Of a stretch of 55,123 nucleotides of DNA, positions 34,123-42,297 are shown piece by piece. Position 1 is the stretch's first letter. Each line of letters begins with the position of its first letter. Source of the stretch: Candidatus Hydrogenedentota bacterium. Lineage in GTDB: Bacteria; Hydrogenedentota; Hydrogenedentia; Hydrogenedentales; Hydrogenedentaceae. Under the pieces are notes generated by a model. The model was not told the origin of the DNA, searched no databases, and saw nothing but the letters and a program-made list of their open reading frames with translations. The stretch lies in contig JAOAHN010000134.1 in assembly GCA_026415215.1 (NCBI GenBank), forward strand, positions 1-55,123, read 5' to 3'. The translations under genes were made by a program, and so were the position numbers.

Positions 34123-35707
34123 TTTGCTAAATAGGGAAGATACTTACAGTTTTGTTTCTGTAGAGGAAGAAAAATACTTATTTATAAGGGCGAAAAGAAA
34201 GAAGGATAAATGGCTGATATTGGATTATTTTACGAACCTGTCTTTGTTAGATGAGGGACAAAATAAATTATCTTTAGATGATTTGAAAAATAAAATCAGG
34301 GACAACGGATGGGATAAAGATATATGTTATGTCATTATCCCTCGATATGAAGTTACCTCGAGAATAGTTACACTGCCCTCACAAGATCCAGGTGAAGTAA
34401 AAAATATGGTAGAGTTAAGTGCGGAAGAGTATGTTCCTTATTCTACCGAGGAAATACAAACGACCCAAACTATATTAGAAAATCTCTCTAACTTGGAGAG
34501 TAGAGTTTTTGTTGCAATAGCCCACAAAGATGTTGTTAACGAGAGAATAGAGATTGTTAAGGATTTGGGGCTCGTGCCGAGGGGAGTCTTGGTGAGCACC
34601 GCAGGTTTGTTAGATCTGCCTGCTTTGTGCAGAAAGCGACTTTTGCCCAAGGACGATATTTATGCAATCTTGCACTTGAGTTTACAAGGGCTGGAAATTG
34701 CAATATGTAAAGGGGAGAGAATCCTATTTTCCCGCGGAGCTAAGATACAGTGGAGTAGATACCTTGAGAATGAAAGGGATTTAGAAACGATAAATGATGA
34801 AATACCACCAGAGGGGAAAGAGGTCAGACTTATAAGTTTAGCGGAGTTTGACGAGCCTAAATCTGATTTGGTTGGAGAAATTAGAAGAGAACTAAGAGTA
34901 TCGTTGAACACTCTTCAGCAAGAAACAGAATTTGAGGGGGAATTAAAACATATAATTGTTAGCTCTGACTTTAAAGTGCCGAGTGAACTAAGGGAAGAAA
35001 TCCGAACAGTTTTAGAAGAAGATGTTAAATTCATAGACATAGAAGTATTTAATTTAGTAGAACCTAAGTGTGAATTGCCTGAAAACTTCTCCTTGCCTAT
35101 TTTAGGACTGCTCTACTCAATAGGTAAGGGCGAGACTCTAAAACTTGACCTTCTTCCCGAAGAAATTGCAACCGCTCAAAGCTTGGAATATTTCTCCCGA
35201 CATATGTTAGTAGTTGGCTGTCTATTGTTAGTTCTGATTACTGTATTGGGAGGGTTGTTTGCACAATCTGTATACCAACGAAAAAAAATAATAAAGGAAT
35301 TAGAAAATCAAGTTAAAAATATTGAGGTGAATGCTAAAGGTATAGCAGAAAAGAGGTATCAATTGCAGATACTCCGAAGAGAAACAGCAAAAATTGGCTC
35401 TGCACTACATTATCTCTCCGAGATAATGATGAGTGCCCCACCCAAAGTCAATATTAACACTTATAGTTACAGACGGCAGGAGGGTATAAATATATGGGGG
35501 AGAGCTAACTCTGTAGACGATGTTCATAGGTTTGCAGAGAACCTTAGAAGGCAAGCTATCACAAGTGGGCTTAATGCTCTGAAACAAGCAAGAAGTGTAT
35601 ACGAGCAACAGACAACTGAACAGAGCGTTACGGTATTTGATTATCAGATAACAATTCCTTTTGTGGAGGAAGAAGAAGTTGACTCAGCTACTGTTAAAAG
35701 CCCATAA
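34115..35707 (+). CDS. gspL: GspL / PilM-PilN-like inner-membrane assembly protein
   Basis: A 530-residue inner-membrane protein linking the secretion ATPase to the periplasm. Residues about 1-350 are an actin-like cytoplasmic domain of the PilM/GspL type (VIIPRYEVTSRIVTLPSQDPGEVKNMVELSAEEYVPYSTEEI). One membrane helix follows (about 370-392, MLVVGCLLLVLITVLGGLFA). The periplasmic part is a coiled coil plus ferredoxin-like fold as in PilN (INTYSYRRQEGINIWGRANS). GTG at 34115 lies nine bases after AGGAGG (34100-34105) and is preferred over TTG codons at 34088 and 34112. It overlaps the gspK end by eight bases. The lipid or E partner is not in the window. Confidence 0.85.
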   Translation: MFNLLNREDTYSFVSVEEEKYLFIRAKRKKDKWLILDYFTNLSLLDEGQNKLSLDDLKNKIRDNGWDKDICYVIIPRYEVTSRIVTLPSQDPGEVKNMVELSAEEYVPYSTEEIQTTQTILENLSNLESRVFVAIAHKDVVNERIEIVKDLGLVPRGVLVSTAGLLDLPALCRKRLLPKDDIYAILHLSLQGLEIAICKGERILFSRGAKIQWSRYLENERDLETINDEIPPEGKEVRLISLAEFDEPKSDLVGEIRRELRVSLNTLQQETEFEGELKHIIVSSDFKVPSELREEIRTVLEEDVKFIDIEVFNLVEPKCELPENFSLPILGLLYSIGKGETLKLDLLPEEIATAQSLEYFSRHMLVVGCLLLVLITVLGGLFAQSVYQRKKIIKELENQVKNIEVNAKGIAEKRYQLQILRRETAKIGSALHYLSEIMMSAPPKVNINTYSYRRQEGINIWGRANSVDDVHRFAENLRRQAITSGLNALKQARSVYEQQTTEQSVTVFDYQITIPFVEEEEVDSATVKSP

Positions 35708-36734
35708 ATATTGGAGCAAACTCTCTAACAGAGAACAGCTTTTACTTTTAGGGGTTCTAATTTGTGGGCTAATGTTTACACTAAATTTAGTTTATCGCTC
35801 CGCAAACAATTACCTTCATGAATTGGATAATGCTATAGATAGACTTCAACAAGATCTCATCAACTACTCTCATCAAGTAGCTTTGAAACAAGTAGTTGAT
35901 GCGGAGTATGCTCAGGTAGCTTTACAACATTCGAGCAAATGGAGCGAAGCCGAGATACACGACAGATTAAGGCAAGAGTTATATAGGTTAGCTCAAAAGT
36001 ATATTCCCGAATTAGACGATGAAGGCATCCCAGTGAGAACTGTCACGAGCACGGGTCCACTTATCCAAATCCCATCATTACAGCAGGGCGTGTTGAGAAA
36101 TATTGACCAGAACTACAGAGAATACACAATCAATTTAAAAATACCCTATGCAGACTTTACTTCCACTATCTCTTTCTTACAAAGATTACTTAGTAGTCCA
36201 CAATCGCTCAGGATAGACAATCTTGACCTTAGGCGTTCACCTTTCGATGATAAAGTATATGCGGAAATGGACATTACCCGAATCATCACAGCGGGATTGA
36301 CAGAGGTTCAAAGTGCAGGGGGAAGTTCGGGAATCGAGTTAAGCCTTGACCCTATAGATTGGAGCTTTACTGGTGGCACATTAACAAAAACCAGCGATTC
36401 TGTTTTAAAAAAGAGCTACATGATAGCCGAAAGTAACGATAATAGGATGGAAATATTCTTTGTTCGTGCATTCAGGCCGGGGGAAAAGTGGATGTTGGAG
36501 ATAGAATTATCAACGATGTCTCCCGCTGTTCTCTTCGCCTCTTCCCCTGATGGTGTTGAGTTCGATGGAAAAGAAAATTTAAAAGCAGATGGAAATATCT
36601 ATCGGTATAAAAGTCTTTTGGAGATCCCAAATGTTAATATAGAGAGAGTAAGGGTAAGGATTCCCCACATCCAAATGGAAGGAGAGGGGAAGAAACTCTT
36701 CATTTACGGCGGGAGGCTGTTCAAAATAACATGA
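35679..36734 (+). CDS. gspM: GspM / PilO-like protein with extra C-terminal domain
   Basis: Partner of GspL in the inner-membrane platform. TTG at 35679 fits best (GGAGG nine bases upstream), giving 351 residues that overlap gspL by 29 bases. A short cytoplasmic head is followed by one membrane helix (about 18-40), a coiled coil and a PilO-like ferredoxin fold (YTINLKIPYADFTSTISFLQRLL, RIDNLDLRRSP). The last 125-130 residues (from about 220, SLDPIDWSFTGGTLTKTSDS) are a beta-rich domain not usual in GspM or PilO. An upstream TTG at 35661 would add six residues. The stop overlaps the next ATG by four bases. Confidence 0.78.
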   Translation: MTQLLLKAHKYWSKLSNREQLLLLGVLICGLMFTLNLVYRSANNYLHELDNAIDRLQQDLINYSHQVALKQVVDAEYAQVALQHSSKWSEAEIHDRLRQELYRLAQKYIPELDDEGIPVRTVTSTGPLIQIPSLQQGVLRNIDQNYREYTINLKIPYADFTSTISFLQRLLSSPQSLRIDNLDLRRSPFDDKVYAEMDITRIITAGLTEVQSAGGSSGIELSLDPIDWSFTGGTLTKTSDSVLKKSYMIAESNDNRMEIFFVRAFRPGEKWMLEIELSTMSPAVLFASSPDGVEFDGKENLKADGNIYRYKSLLEIPNVNIERVRVRIPHIQMEGEGKKLFIYGGRLFKIT

Positions 36735-37249
36735 ACGCATTTAAGATACAAAAAGTATTTTTGTGGTGTGAAATTTTTCTGGTAATTTTAATACTATTTG
36801 TCATAACTCAGATAGTCGTTAACTTCTTTGCCAATCCACAAGAAGCAAGGTTGGAGTCCATAGCAAGAGAGTTAGAATCGATTCCATTTTCATTGAAACC
36901 CCCAACAGAACCATTAGCTGATATAGATAACTGGGGTAAAAATATATTGGATAAGGCTGAACTGTGGAAGCCTTTAGTTCCACCGCCACCACCGCCGCCG
37001 CCACCACCACCTCCTCCTCCAAAGAGACCGGATGTAGCGAAGATCCTCGAGGGGGTCAAGGCATCAAGACAGCAAATAGGACAAAAAGTTAAGATATTTA
37101 CCCCTGAAGAACCTCGGGGAATACTTGTTGGGTTAGGAGATACTGTCAAAGGCTGTAAAGTGCAATCATTTGATAGAAATTCAATAACTTTTGTCTATTA
37201 CTGGGCAGAAGGGAAAGAAGAAATCCCCTACACTATTAACCGAGAATGA
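36731..37249 (+). CDS. GspC/PilP-like protein with polyproline rod
   Basis: A 172-residue single-pass inner-membrane protein. A membrane helix (about 12-30, LWCEIFLVILILFVITQIVV) is followed by a linker, a run of fourteen prolines (about residues 83-96) and a small beta domain (about 110-172, GILVGLGDTVKGCKVQSFDRNSITFVYYW) of the GspC homology-region or PilP type, which contacts the secretin in known systems. Its position between gspM and gspD fits that role. A polyproline rod would span part of the periplasm. The stretch between the membrane and the rod is short. gspC is my reading by order and topology; sequence alone does not prove it. Confidence 0.65.
   Translation: MNAFKIQKVFLWCEIFLVILILFVITQIVVNFFANPQEARLESIARELESIPFSLKPPTEPLADIDNWGKNILDKAELWKPLVPPPPPPPPPPPPPPKRPDVAKILEGVKASRQQIGQKVKIFTPEEPRGILVGLGDTVKGCKVQSFDRNSITFVYYWAEGKEEIPYTINRE
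36980..37021 (+). repeat. CCN triplet run encoding fourteen prolines
   Basis: Fourteen consecutive proline codons (mostly CCA, CCG and CCT) in the GspC-like gene. Codon use is mixed, so the run is held at protein level rather than being a simple DNA repeat. The opposite strand therefore reads as a glycine-rich frame, which is not a gene. Confidence 0.9.
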
Positions 37250-37277
37250 AAATCTTTTCTTGTGAATAGAACCTTTG

Positions 37278-37301
37278 AATTTGTATTATTAAACACAAAT
37301 T
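37278..37301 (+). other. Hairpin between the GspC-like gene and gspD
   Basis: AATTTGT (37278-37284) and ACAAATT (37295-37301) pair around a 10-base loop, followed by TTAAATTTT. It sits in the only sizeable gap inside the cluster (67 bases) and could be an internal attenuator or an mRNA processing site that sets secretin levels. Confidence 0.35.
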
Positions 37302-37322
37302 TTAAATTTTCAGGGTGTGGTT

Positions 37323-40300
37323 ATGCATAAGATCTTCGAGGATGAAATTGATAAAAATTTCCTACAAAAAGCAATATTTGTAATTATCGCGAGCGTAGTA
37401 ATCTTTGCATGTGCAGTATATGCTCAAGGACAATCTCCTACGAGTCCTGTGCCGAGACCTTCTACATCATCTACTTCCACTACTCCATCTGAGAGGGGAG
37501 CAGGAACTTCAGGAGTCAGGGGAAGAGGAACAAGGTTTAAACTGGATGACCTTCAATATGGCGAGCAAGGCTTGGGAAGGACTACAGGAGAAAGACAAGC
37601 CCCTGGTGCGAGAGAAAAAGAGAGTGCAGGCGTTTCGCAGAAAGAGGAAAAAAGGGAGAAGGAAGAAGCTGAAAAGAAGACAACTACTACACAACCATCA
37701 GGCACTAAAACAATCACAAGGGGGGGTGGGGGAAAATCAGAGTCAACAAAAACAGCTCCAGGGACTACACCAACACAACCCCAAGGAGCTCAAGCACCTA
37801 CCCCACCAGGACCTCGAGCACCTGGAATGATAACAGGTGGGGCTCCGCCGTCGGCAGGCACTGGAAGAGGAGTCTCGGGGTTGCTCTCTTCAGTCTCCCC
37901 TGGTCCAAGCGGACTTTCGGGTTTCTTTGATATATTGTTCAGCAGAAAGCCTGAATATGGAGAAGTCCCTGATGTAGGTGAATCTCTTACCCTACCAGGT
38001 CCGATGACAGTAGCAGAATTCCTTGAAGCAATACACCTCGCTACTAATTGGAACATTCTTGTTTCGGAAGGAGCACAAAAAGTGCAGATGAACTTTTGGC
38101 TCATAGAAAAAAAGCCCAAAGAAGCTCTTGAGGTATTAAAATTCCACGGGCTATTTTACGAATATGACAAAGCAACAAATTTTTTGAAAGTCTATACTAA
38201 AGAAGAATGGTTATTAAAAAACTTTGGAGATTTGAAACCACGAGAGTTTAAGGTTAAGTATGCGGACATATCTTATGTTGAGGCTATCCTCTCATCCCTT
38301 CTATCTGGAATAGGCAAAATGATATCTGATACACGCACAGGCACTATCTATGTTTGGGACATTGAAGATAATCTGGCTCAAATGGAAAAAACATTAAAGG
38401 AGTTAGACATCCCATTAGAAAAGAAGGTTTTCCAGGTCAAACATGCTGAGGTCTCCGATATAGAATCGGTGCTGAGCTCTATGCTTACTCCAAATGGGAG
38501 CCTTTTAGTGGATGCCCGAACGAGTCAGATCTTTGTTTGGGATTCTCCTGTCACCCTTGCAAAAATGGAGGAGGTAGTAAAACATTTAGACATTCCTTTA
38601 GAAACTCGAGTATTCCAATCACAATATGTCAATGTTGACCAGCTCTCCGAGGCTCTACAGAGTTTGATTTCCCAGCGGGGTGTAGTCCAGTTAGACCCGA
38701 GAACAAATACACTTATTGTAACAGACCTACCTTCAAGGTTAGATAGAATAGCAGAGTTTATACAAACCCTTGACATTAAACTTGAGACCAGAACATGGGT
38801 TATTAACTACGCAGACATTGACTTCATAGCAGACCAAATTGAGAACATAGTTCCCTCTGATATGGGGCAGGTAATAGTTAACGATGCTGTTCATCAGATT
38901 ACTGTAACTGCCCTGCCAAGTAGATTGGAGGAGATTGACAAACTAATAAAGACATGGGATGTTAAACGCAAACAAGTGTTGATAGAGGCATTTATTGTAG
39001 AGATGGATACAGAGGTAGAGCGGAGCCTTGGAATCAATTGGTCATACTACGGAACATCTGGTAATGTGCCGATTGTGATTCATGGTGGTTCAGGAGTTAA
39101 GGATATATCCTCACCTACCGGTTCTGGTGAGACAATGAGTATTGGCCAGCTTCCCACTCCGATACCTCGCTTTGGAGAGTTAACCTTGGACAACAGTGGA
39201 AACCTTGTCAGGCCTCAACTCCAAACTATCCAGGGTAAACCTGTGATAGATAGATTTATTGGGAACAATCTTGCGGTAGCCCTGAATTATCTTGATAAGC
39301 AAAACAAAGCAACAATACTTGCATCGCCAAGGGTTGTGGTACAAGATGGTGAAGAAGCGGTATTTGAAAACGCTACGAGGGTACCTTACATTTCGGGAAC
39401 GGCTGGGTATCCTCCTACATACTACTATCGTCAGAATCAAACTTCCTCCGGCACAGGCACAGGAACAGATACAACTACAGGAGGAACTACTAACTACCCA
39501 TACTACTATCCCTATTACTACGGGGGCTATTATGGTGGTTATAACAGGGTAGAGTTTATCGATGTAGGAACTATCTTATCCGTTGTGCCACGGATCTCAG
39601 AAGACAATACTATCCTGCTCGACATCAGCGCGGAGGATAGCTCCTATAAAGACAAAGAAATTAAGGCTTATGACCAAACTTCAACCGTTCCAGAAAAGAC
39701 TATTCGTCATGCGGAAACACAACTTAGAGTAAAGAGTGGTGAGACTATCGTGCTGGGCGGGTTAAGGAAAGGTAGGTCTTCTCACTTAGTAACAAAAACT
39801 CCTATACTCGGCGATATTCCTCTTTTGGGTAAGATATTCAGGAATCCATCGCGCACCGCTCAAAGTAGTAATTTGCTCATATTCATAACCATAAATATAG
39901 TAGATGAGAATACCCACCCCGAAGCGGAGATGCTAACTCGTGCTGAAGATAAGATAGCAGAAGATTTGAGACATCAATCTAAGAGCCTGTGGGGAAAAAT
40001 TCACGATCAAGCTTATCCCGACAGAAAGTCAGAAATAAGATTGTCGGTAGGTTCTACAGGCACCATATTCGTAAGGGGACAAAAAGTGTCTATTGATGAG
40101 CTACCCCGGGTGTTAGAAGAAGAGAAGAAAAAAGGCAAGAAAAGCGTATTGTTGAGGAAAGCATACCGTTCGCCTAACGAAACAGTTGAAAATGTTAAGA
40201 GTATAGTATCTCAAGTAGGTTTGGATATTAAATACGATGATACCAGTGAGCCGATAGTAGCACTACCTAAAGATTCCCAGACCCAACCTGCCGAAACTTC

Positions 40301-40334
40301 TCTTATAAATCCGGTCGAAGCAACAGATAAATAA
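37323..40334 (+). CDS. gspD: Type II secretion outer-membrane secretin
   Basis: GspD forms the outer-membrane channel. The 1003-residue protein has a signal-anchor (about 18-37), a long low-complexity Pro/Thr/Ser/Gly region (about 38-200), an N0 domain (about 225-300, MTVAEFLEAIHLATNWNILV), four N1-type repeats (from about 305, each with VKYADISYVEAILSSLL-type motif), and the secretin core (about 555-860): VLIEAFIVEMDTEVERSLGINW, KATILASPRVVVQDGEEAVF, VGTILSVVPRISEDNTILLDIS and LGGLRKGRSSHLVTKTPILGDIPLLGKIF. In the core a tyrosine-rich loop (about 705-740, with YPYYYPYYYGGYYGGY) interrupts the usual sequence. A C-terminal tail of 130 residues follows. ATG at 37323 is seven bases after AGGG. 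Confidence 0.93.
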   Translation: MHKIFEDEIDKNFLQKAIFVIIASVVIFACAVYAQGQSPTSPVPRPSTSSTSTTPSERGAGTSGVRGRGTRFKLDDLQYGEQGLGRTTGERQAPGAREKESAGVSQKEEKREKEEAEKKTTTTQPSGTKTITRGGGGKSESTKTAPGTTPTQPQGAQAPTPPGPRAPGMITGGAPPSAGTGRGVSGLLSSVSPGPSGLSGFFDILFSRKPEYGEVPDVGESLTLPGPMTVAEFLEAIHLATNWNILVSEGAQKVQMNFWLIEKKPKEALEVLKFHGLFYEYDKATNFLKVYTKEEWLLKNFGDLKPREFKVKYADISYVEAILSSLLSGIGKMISDTRTGTIYVWDIEDNLAQMEKTLKELDIPLEKKVFQVKHAEVSDIESVLSSMLTPNGSLLVDARTSQIFVWDSPVTLAKMEEVVKHLDIPLETRVFQSQYVNVDQLSEALQSLISQRGVVQLDPRTNTLIVTDLPSRLDRIAEFIQTLDIKLETRTWVINYADIDFIADQIENIVPSDMGQVIVNDAVHQITVTALPSRLEEIDKLIKTWDVKRKQVLIEAFIVEMDTEVERSLGINWSYYGTSGNVPIVIHGGSGVKDISSPTGSGETMSIGQLPTPIPRFGELTLDNSGNLVRPQLQTIQGKPVIDRFIGNNLAVALNYLDKQNKATILASPRVVVQDGEEAVFENATRVPYISGTAGYPPTYYYRQNQTSSGTGTGTDTTTGGTTNYPYYYPYYYGGYYGGYNRVEFIDVGTILSVVPRISEDNTILLDISAEDSSYKDKEIKAYDQTSTVPEKTIRHAETQLRVKSGETIVLGGLRKGRSSHLVTKTPILGDIPLLGKIFRNPSRTAQSSNLLIFITINIVDENTHPEAEMLTRAEDKIAEDLRHQSKSLWGKIHDQAYPDRKSEIRLSVGSTGTIFVRGQKVSIDELPRVLEEEKKKGKKSVLLRKAYRSPNETVENVKSIVSQVGLDIKYDDTSEPIVALPKDSQTQPAETSLINPVEATDK

Positions 40335-40346
40335 CGCATAAAAAGT

Positions 40347-40364
40347 GCTCTTTCGGCAGAAAGC
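40347..40364 (+). terminator. Weak hairpin after gspD
   Basis: GCTCTTTC (40347-40354) and GAAAGC (40359-40364) form a bulged 6-bp stem with loop GGCA, 13 bases past the gspD stop. It lacks a U tract. It may end the secretion operon before the promoter at 40376. Confidence 0.35.
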
Positions 40365-40375
40365 TAACTAAAAAG

Positions 40376-40404
40376 TTGACAAGTTCTACTTCTTGATTTA
40401 TACT
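40376..40404 (+). promoter_or_regulatory. Near-consensus sigma70 promoter of the amino-sugar genes
   Basis: TTGACA (40376-40381), exactly 17 bases, then TATACT (40399-40404). Transcription should start near 40411, about 47 bases before the NagB-like gene. It separates these genes from the secretion operon. Confidence 0.75.
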
Positions 40405-40457
40405 TTATTTCTAAAAGTTCGTCTCCCAAATTTATTGCAGGAAAGAAAGGAGAAGGT

Positions 40458-41408
40458 ATGAACTTACTCGATACTCTTAAAGGTTCTCTGTTAGAAAACT
40501 TTTTTCCTAAAGGTTGGGACCTTAAGAAAATAGAAAAGTGCTGTTCCCATCCTCCTGAGAAGGTTCTTGAAAGACAGAAATGGTGGCATAAAAAGTTTTT
40601 TCCTGTGCCTTGCGATACACTCGAAGAGTTCAATGTTAAAGTAGGACATAGAATTGCCTATGAGATATGTAGTGCAAAGGAGGAAGGGAAAATCTTAATT
40701 CTCATACTTCCGGTTGGACCTATGGGGATGTATAAGTGGGCAGTCTATTTTCTACAAGAATGGGGTGTGGATTGCAAACATGTGTGGGGATTTAACATGG
40801 ACGAGTGGAGTGATAAGGATGGGAACACCTTACCGTCTAAATCACCTGGGGCATTCCAAAAAGCTATGGAAGATGCCTTCTACGGGCCTCTTGGAGAGCT
40901 TACGGTGCCCGAAAAGCAGAGATTTTTCGCTACGAAAAGACTACTTCCTCTCTATCCTGAGAAGATAGCTGAGCTTAGAGGCAAAGGTGCTCGCCTTGTC
41001 CTCGTATTTGGAATAGGCAGGGTGTTTCACATTGCATTTTGGGAGCCCCATTTTGCTGAAGAGTTCAGTTCAATAGAAGACTGGAAGAAACAGGAATATC
41101 GTCTCGGGGCAAAACTACACCCATTAACCATCGAGCAGAATGCCATCACAAGTTTCAAAAGCAGGACCACTCTCGTCCCTTGTTATGCTAACACGATAGG
41201 TCCGGGGATCTTTTTGAAAGCGGACAGAATAATTGGAGGAGCAGATGGGACATTGGGCAGAGGAATGATGTGGCAGGGAATGAGTCTATGGGTAACATTG
41301 AGATATGGCCCTGATATGTGGGTGCCGAGTAGTTTTATCCCAACCCTTCCAGGCTATCTGTACTTTCTAAAGGAATTAGCAGGTCCTCTCGTTCCGGAGT
41401 GCAATTGA
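40458..41408 (+). CDS. NagB-like glucosamine-6-phosphate deaminase/isomerase family protein
   Basis: A 316-residue cytoplasmic protein of the NagB/RpiA-like sugar-phosphate isomerase family. GFNMDEW (Asp115) matches the catalytic FNMDEY of Nag[14 protein letters not shown] (185-197) matches the GxGxDGHIAFNEP block, but the catalytic Asp is Val189 while His191 and Glu196 are kept. The protein is longer than E. coli NagB by about 50 N-terminal residues. AAGGAG is five bases upstream of the ATG. It is followed after ten bases by a PIG-L deacetylase, a pairing that points to N-acetylglucosamine or a related amino sugar. With one catalytic residue altered, deamination is not assured; a lactonase- or isomerase-like role is possible. 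Confidence 0.82.
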   Translation: MNLLDTLKGSLLENFFPKGWDLKKIEKCCSHPPEKVLERQKWWHKKFFPVPCDTLEEFNVKVGHRIAYEICSAKEEGKILILILPVGPMGMYKWAVYFLQEWGVDCKHVWGFNMDEWSDKDGNTLPSKSPGAFQKAMEDAFYGPLGELTVPEKQRFFATKRLLPLYPEKIAELRGKGARLVLVFGIGRVFHIAFWEPHFAEEFSSIEDWKKQEYRLGAKLHPLTIEQNAITSFKSRTTLVPCYANTIGPGIFLKADRIIGGADGTLGRGMMWQGMSLWVTLRYGPDMWVPSSFIPTLPGYLYFLKELAGPLVPECN

Positions 41409-41418
41409 AGGAGTCACA

Positions 41419-42123
41419 ATGAATATACTTGCAATTGGAGCTCATCCGGATGACCTCGAGATACTTTGTGGGGGTACCCTTGCAAAGTATGCCAAACAAG
41501 GGCACAAGGTATTCATGGCTCACTTGACCTCTGGTAATATGGGAGGGAAAGACATCTCTTCTGAAGAACTGGCAAAAATCCGTGATGGAGAAGCAAAAAA
41601 AGCGGGAGAAATTATAGGCGCAGAGGTGCTCGGACCCGTATGCGAAGATTTAGGCGTGTTATTTACTCCTGAAATGAGATCAAGAGTCACTGACATCATC
41701 AGGCAAGCAAAGCCTGATTTAATCATTACTCATAGCCCCAATGACTATATGACTGACCATATAATCACATCACAACTCGTCTTTGATTGTGCTTTCTCTG
41801 CCACGCTACCACATTACAAAACTTCTCTACCAGCTTATGAAAAGATAACCCCAATTTACTATATGGACACTCTCCTCGGACACAAGTTCCACCCTGAAAT
41901 TTATATAGATATCACAGATTTTTTCGAAACCAAAAAGGCTATGCTTGCTTGCCACGAGAGCCAGTATAAATGGCTCAAGGGACATCATATAACGGACCCT
42001 TTCTATATGATTGAAACTGTTGCAAGATTTCGCGGGCTCCAAGCAGGCGTAATGTATGCGGAAGCGTTTGCCCCAGAAAAGGTGTGGGGTAGAGTAGCAC
42101 CATTTAATCTACTTCCTTCATAG
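41419..42123 (+). CDS. PIG-L/LmbE-family deacetylase
   Basis: A 234-residue zinc-dependent de-N-acetylase. AIGAHPDDLEILCGGTLAKYAKQGHKV carries the zinc motif AHPDD (His9, Asp11, Asp12), and THSPNDYMTDHIITSQL near residue 94 supplies the third ligand. The C-terminal part (HESQYKWLKGHH) is typical. This family removes acetyl groups from GlcNAc-containing compounds. AAGGAG lies five bases before the start, ten bases after the NagB-like gene, so the two are coupled. Substrate inferred only as an amino sugar or its derivative. Confidence 0.9.
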   Translation: MNILAIGAHPDDLEILCGGTLAKYAKQGHKVFMAHLTSGNMGGKDISSEELAKIRDGEAKKAGEIIGAEVLGPVCEDLGVLFTPEMRSRVTDIIRQAKPDLIITHSPNDYMTDHIITSQLVFDCAFSATLPHYKTSLPAYEKITPIYYMDTLLGHKFHPEIYIDITDFFETKKAMLACHESQYKWLKGHHITDPFYMIETVARFRGLQAGVMYAEAFAPEKVWGRVAPFNLLPS

Positions 42124-42297
42124 GAAACATTTGAAAGTAGCTATTGAGAGAGTCTATCTCCCTTTAGCGTTAATTGACAGGATACTATATATTAGCCATC
42201 TCTACTTTTCGTTTTACTCCCACAACTTGATTTTAGGGTATAATTACCTCTCTATTAACATTCTCCAACTATATACACATTACGGATAGTATATAAA

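Noticed and set aside
36808-37149. Glycine-rich open frame on the minus strand opposite the proline run
   Set aside because: It is the complement of the CCN codons in the GspC-like gene; no ribosome-binding site and no sensible N-terminus.
37405-37830. Plus-strand second-frame ORF within the low-complexity part of gspD
   Set aside because: Out-of-frame reading of the Pro/Thr/Ser-rich region; the secretin frame is clearly used.
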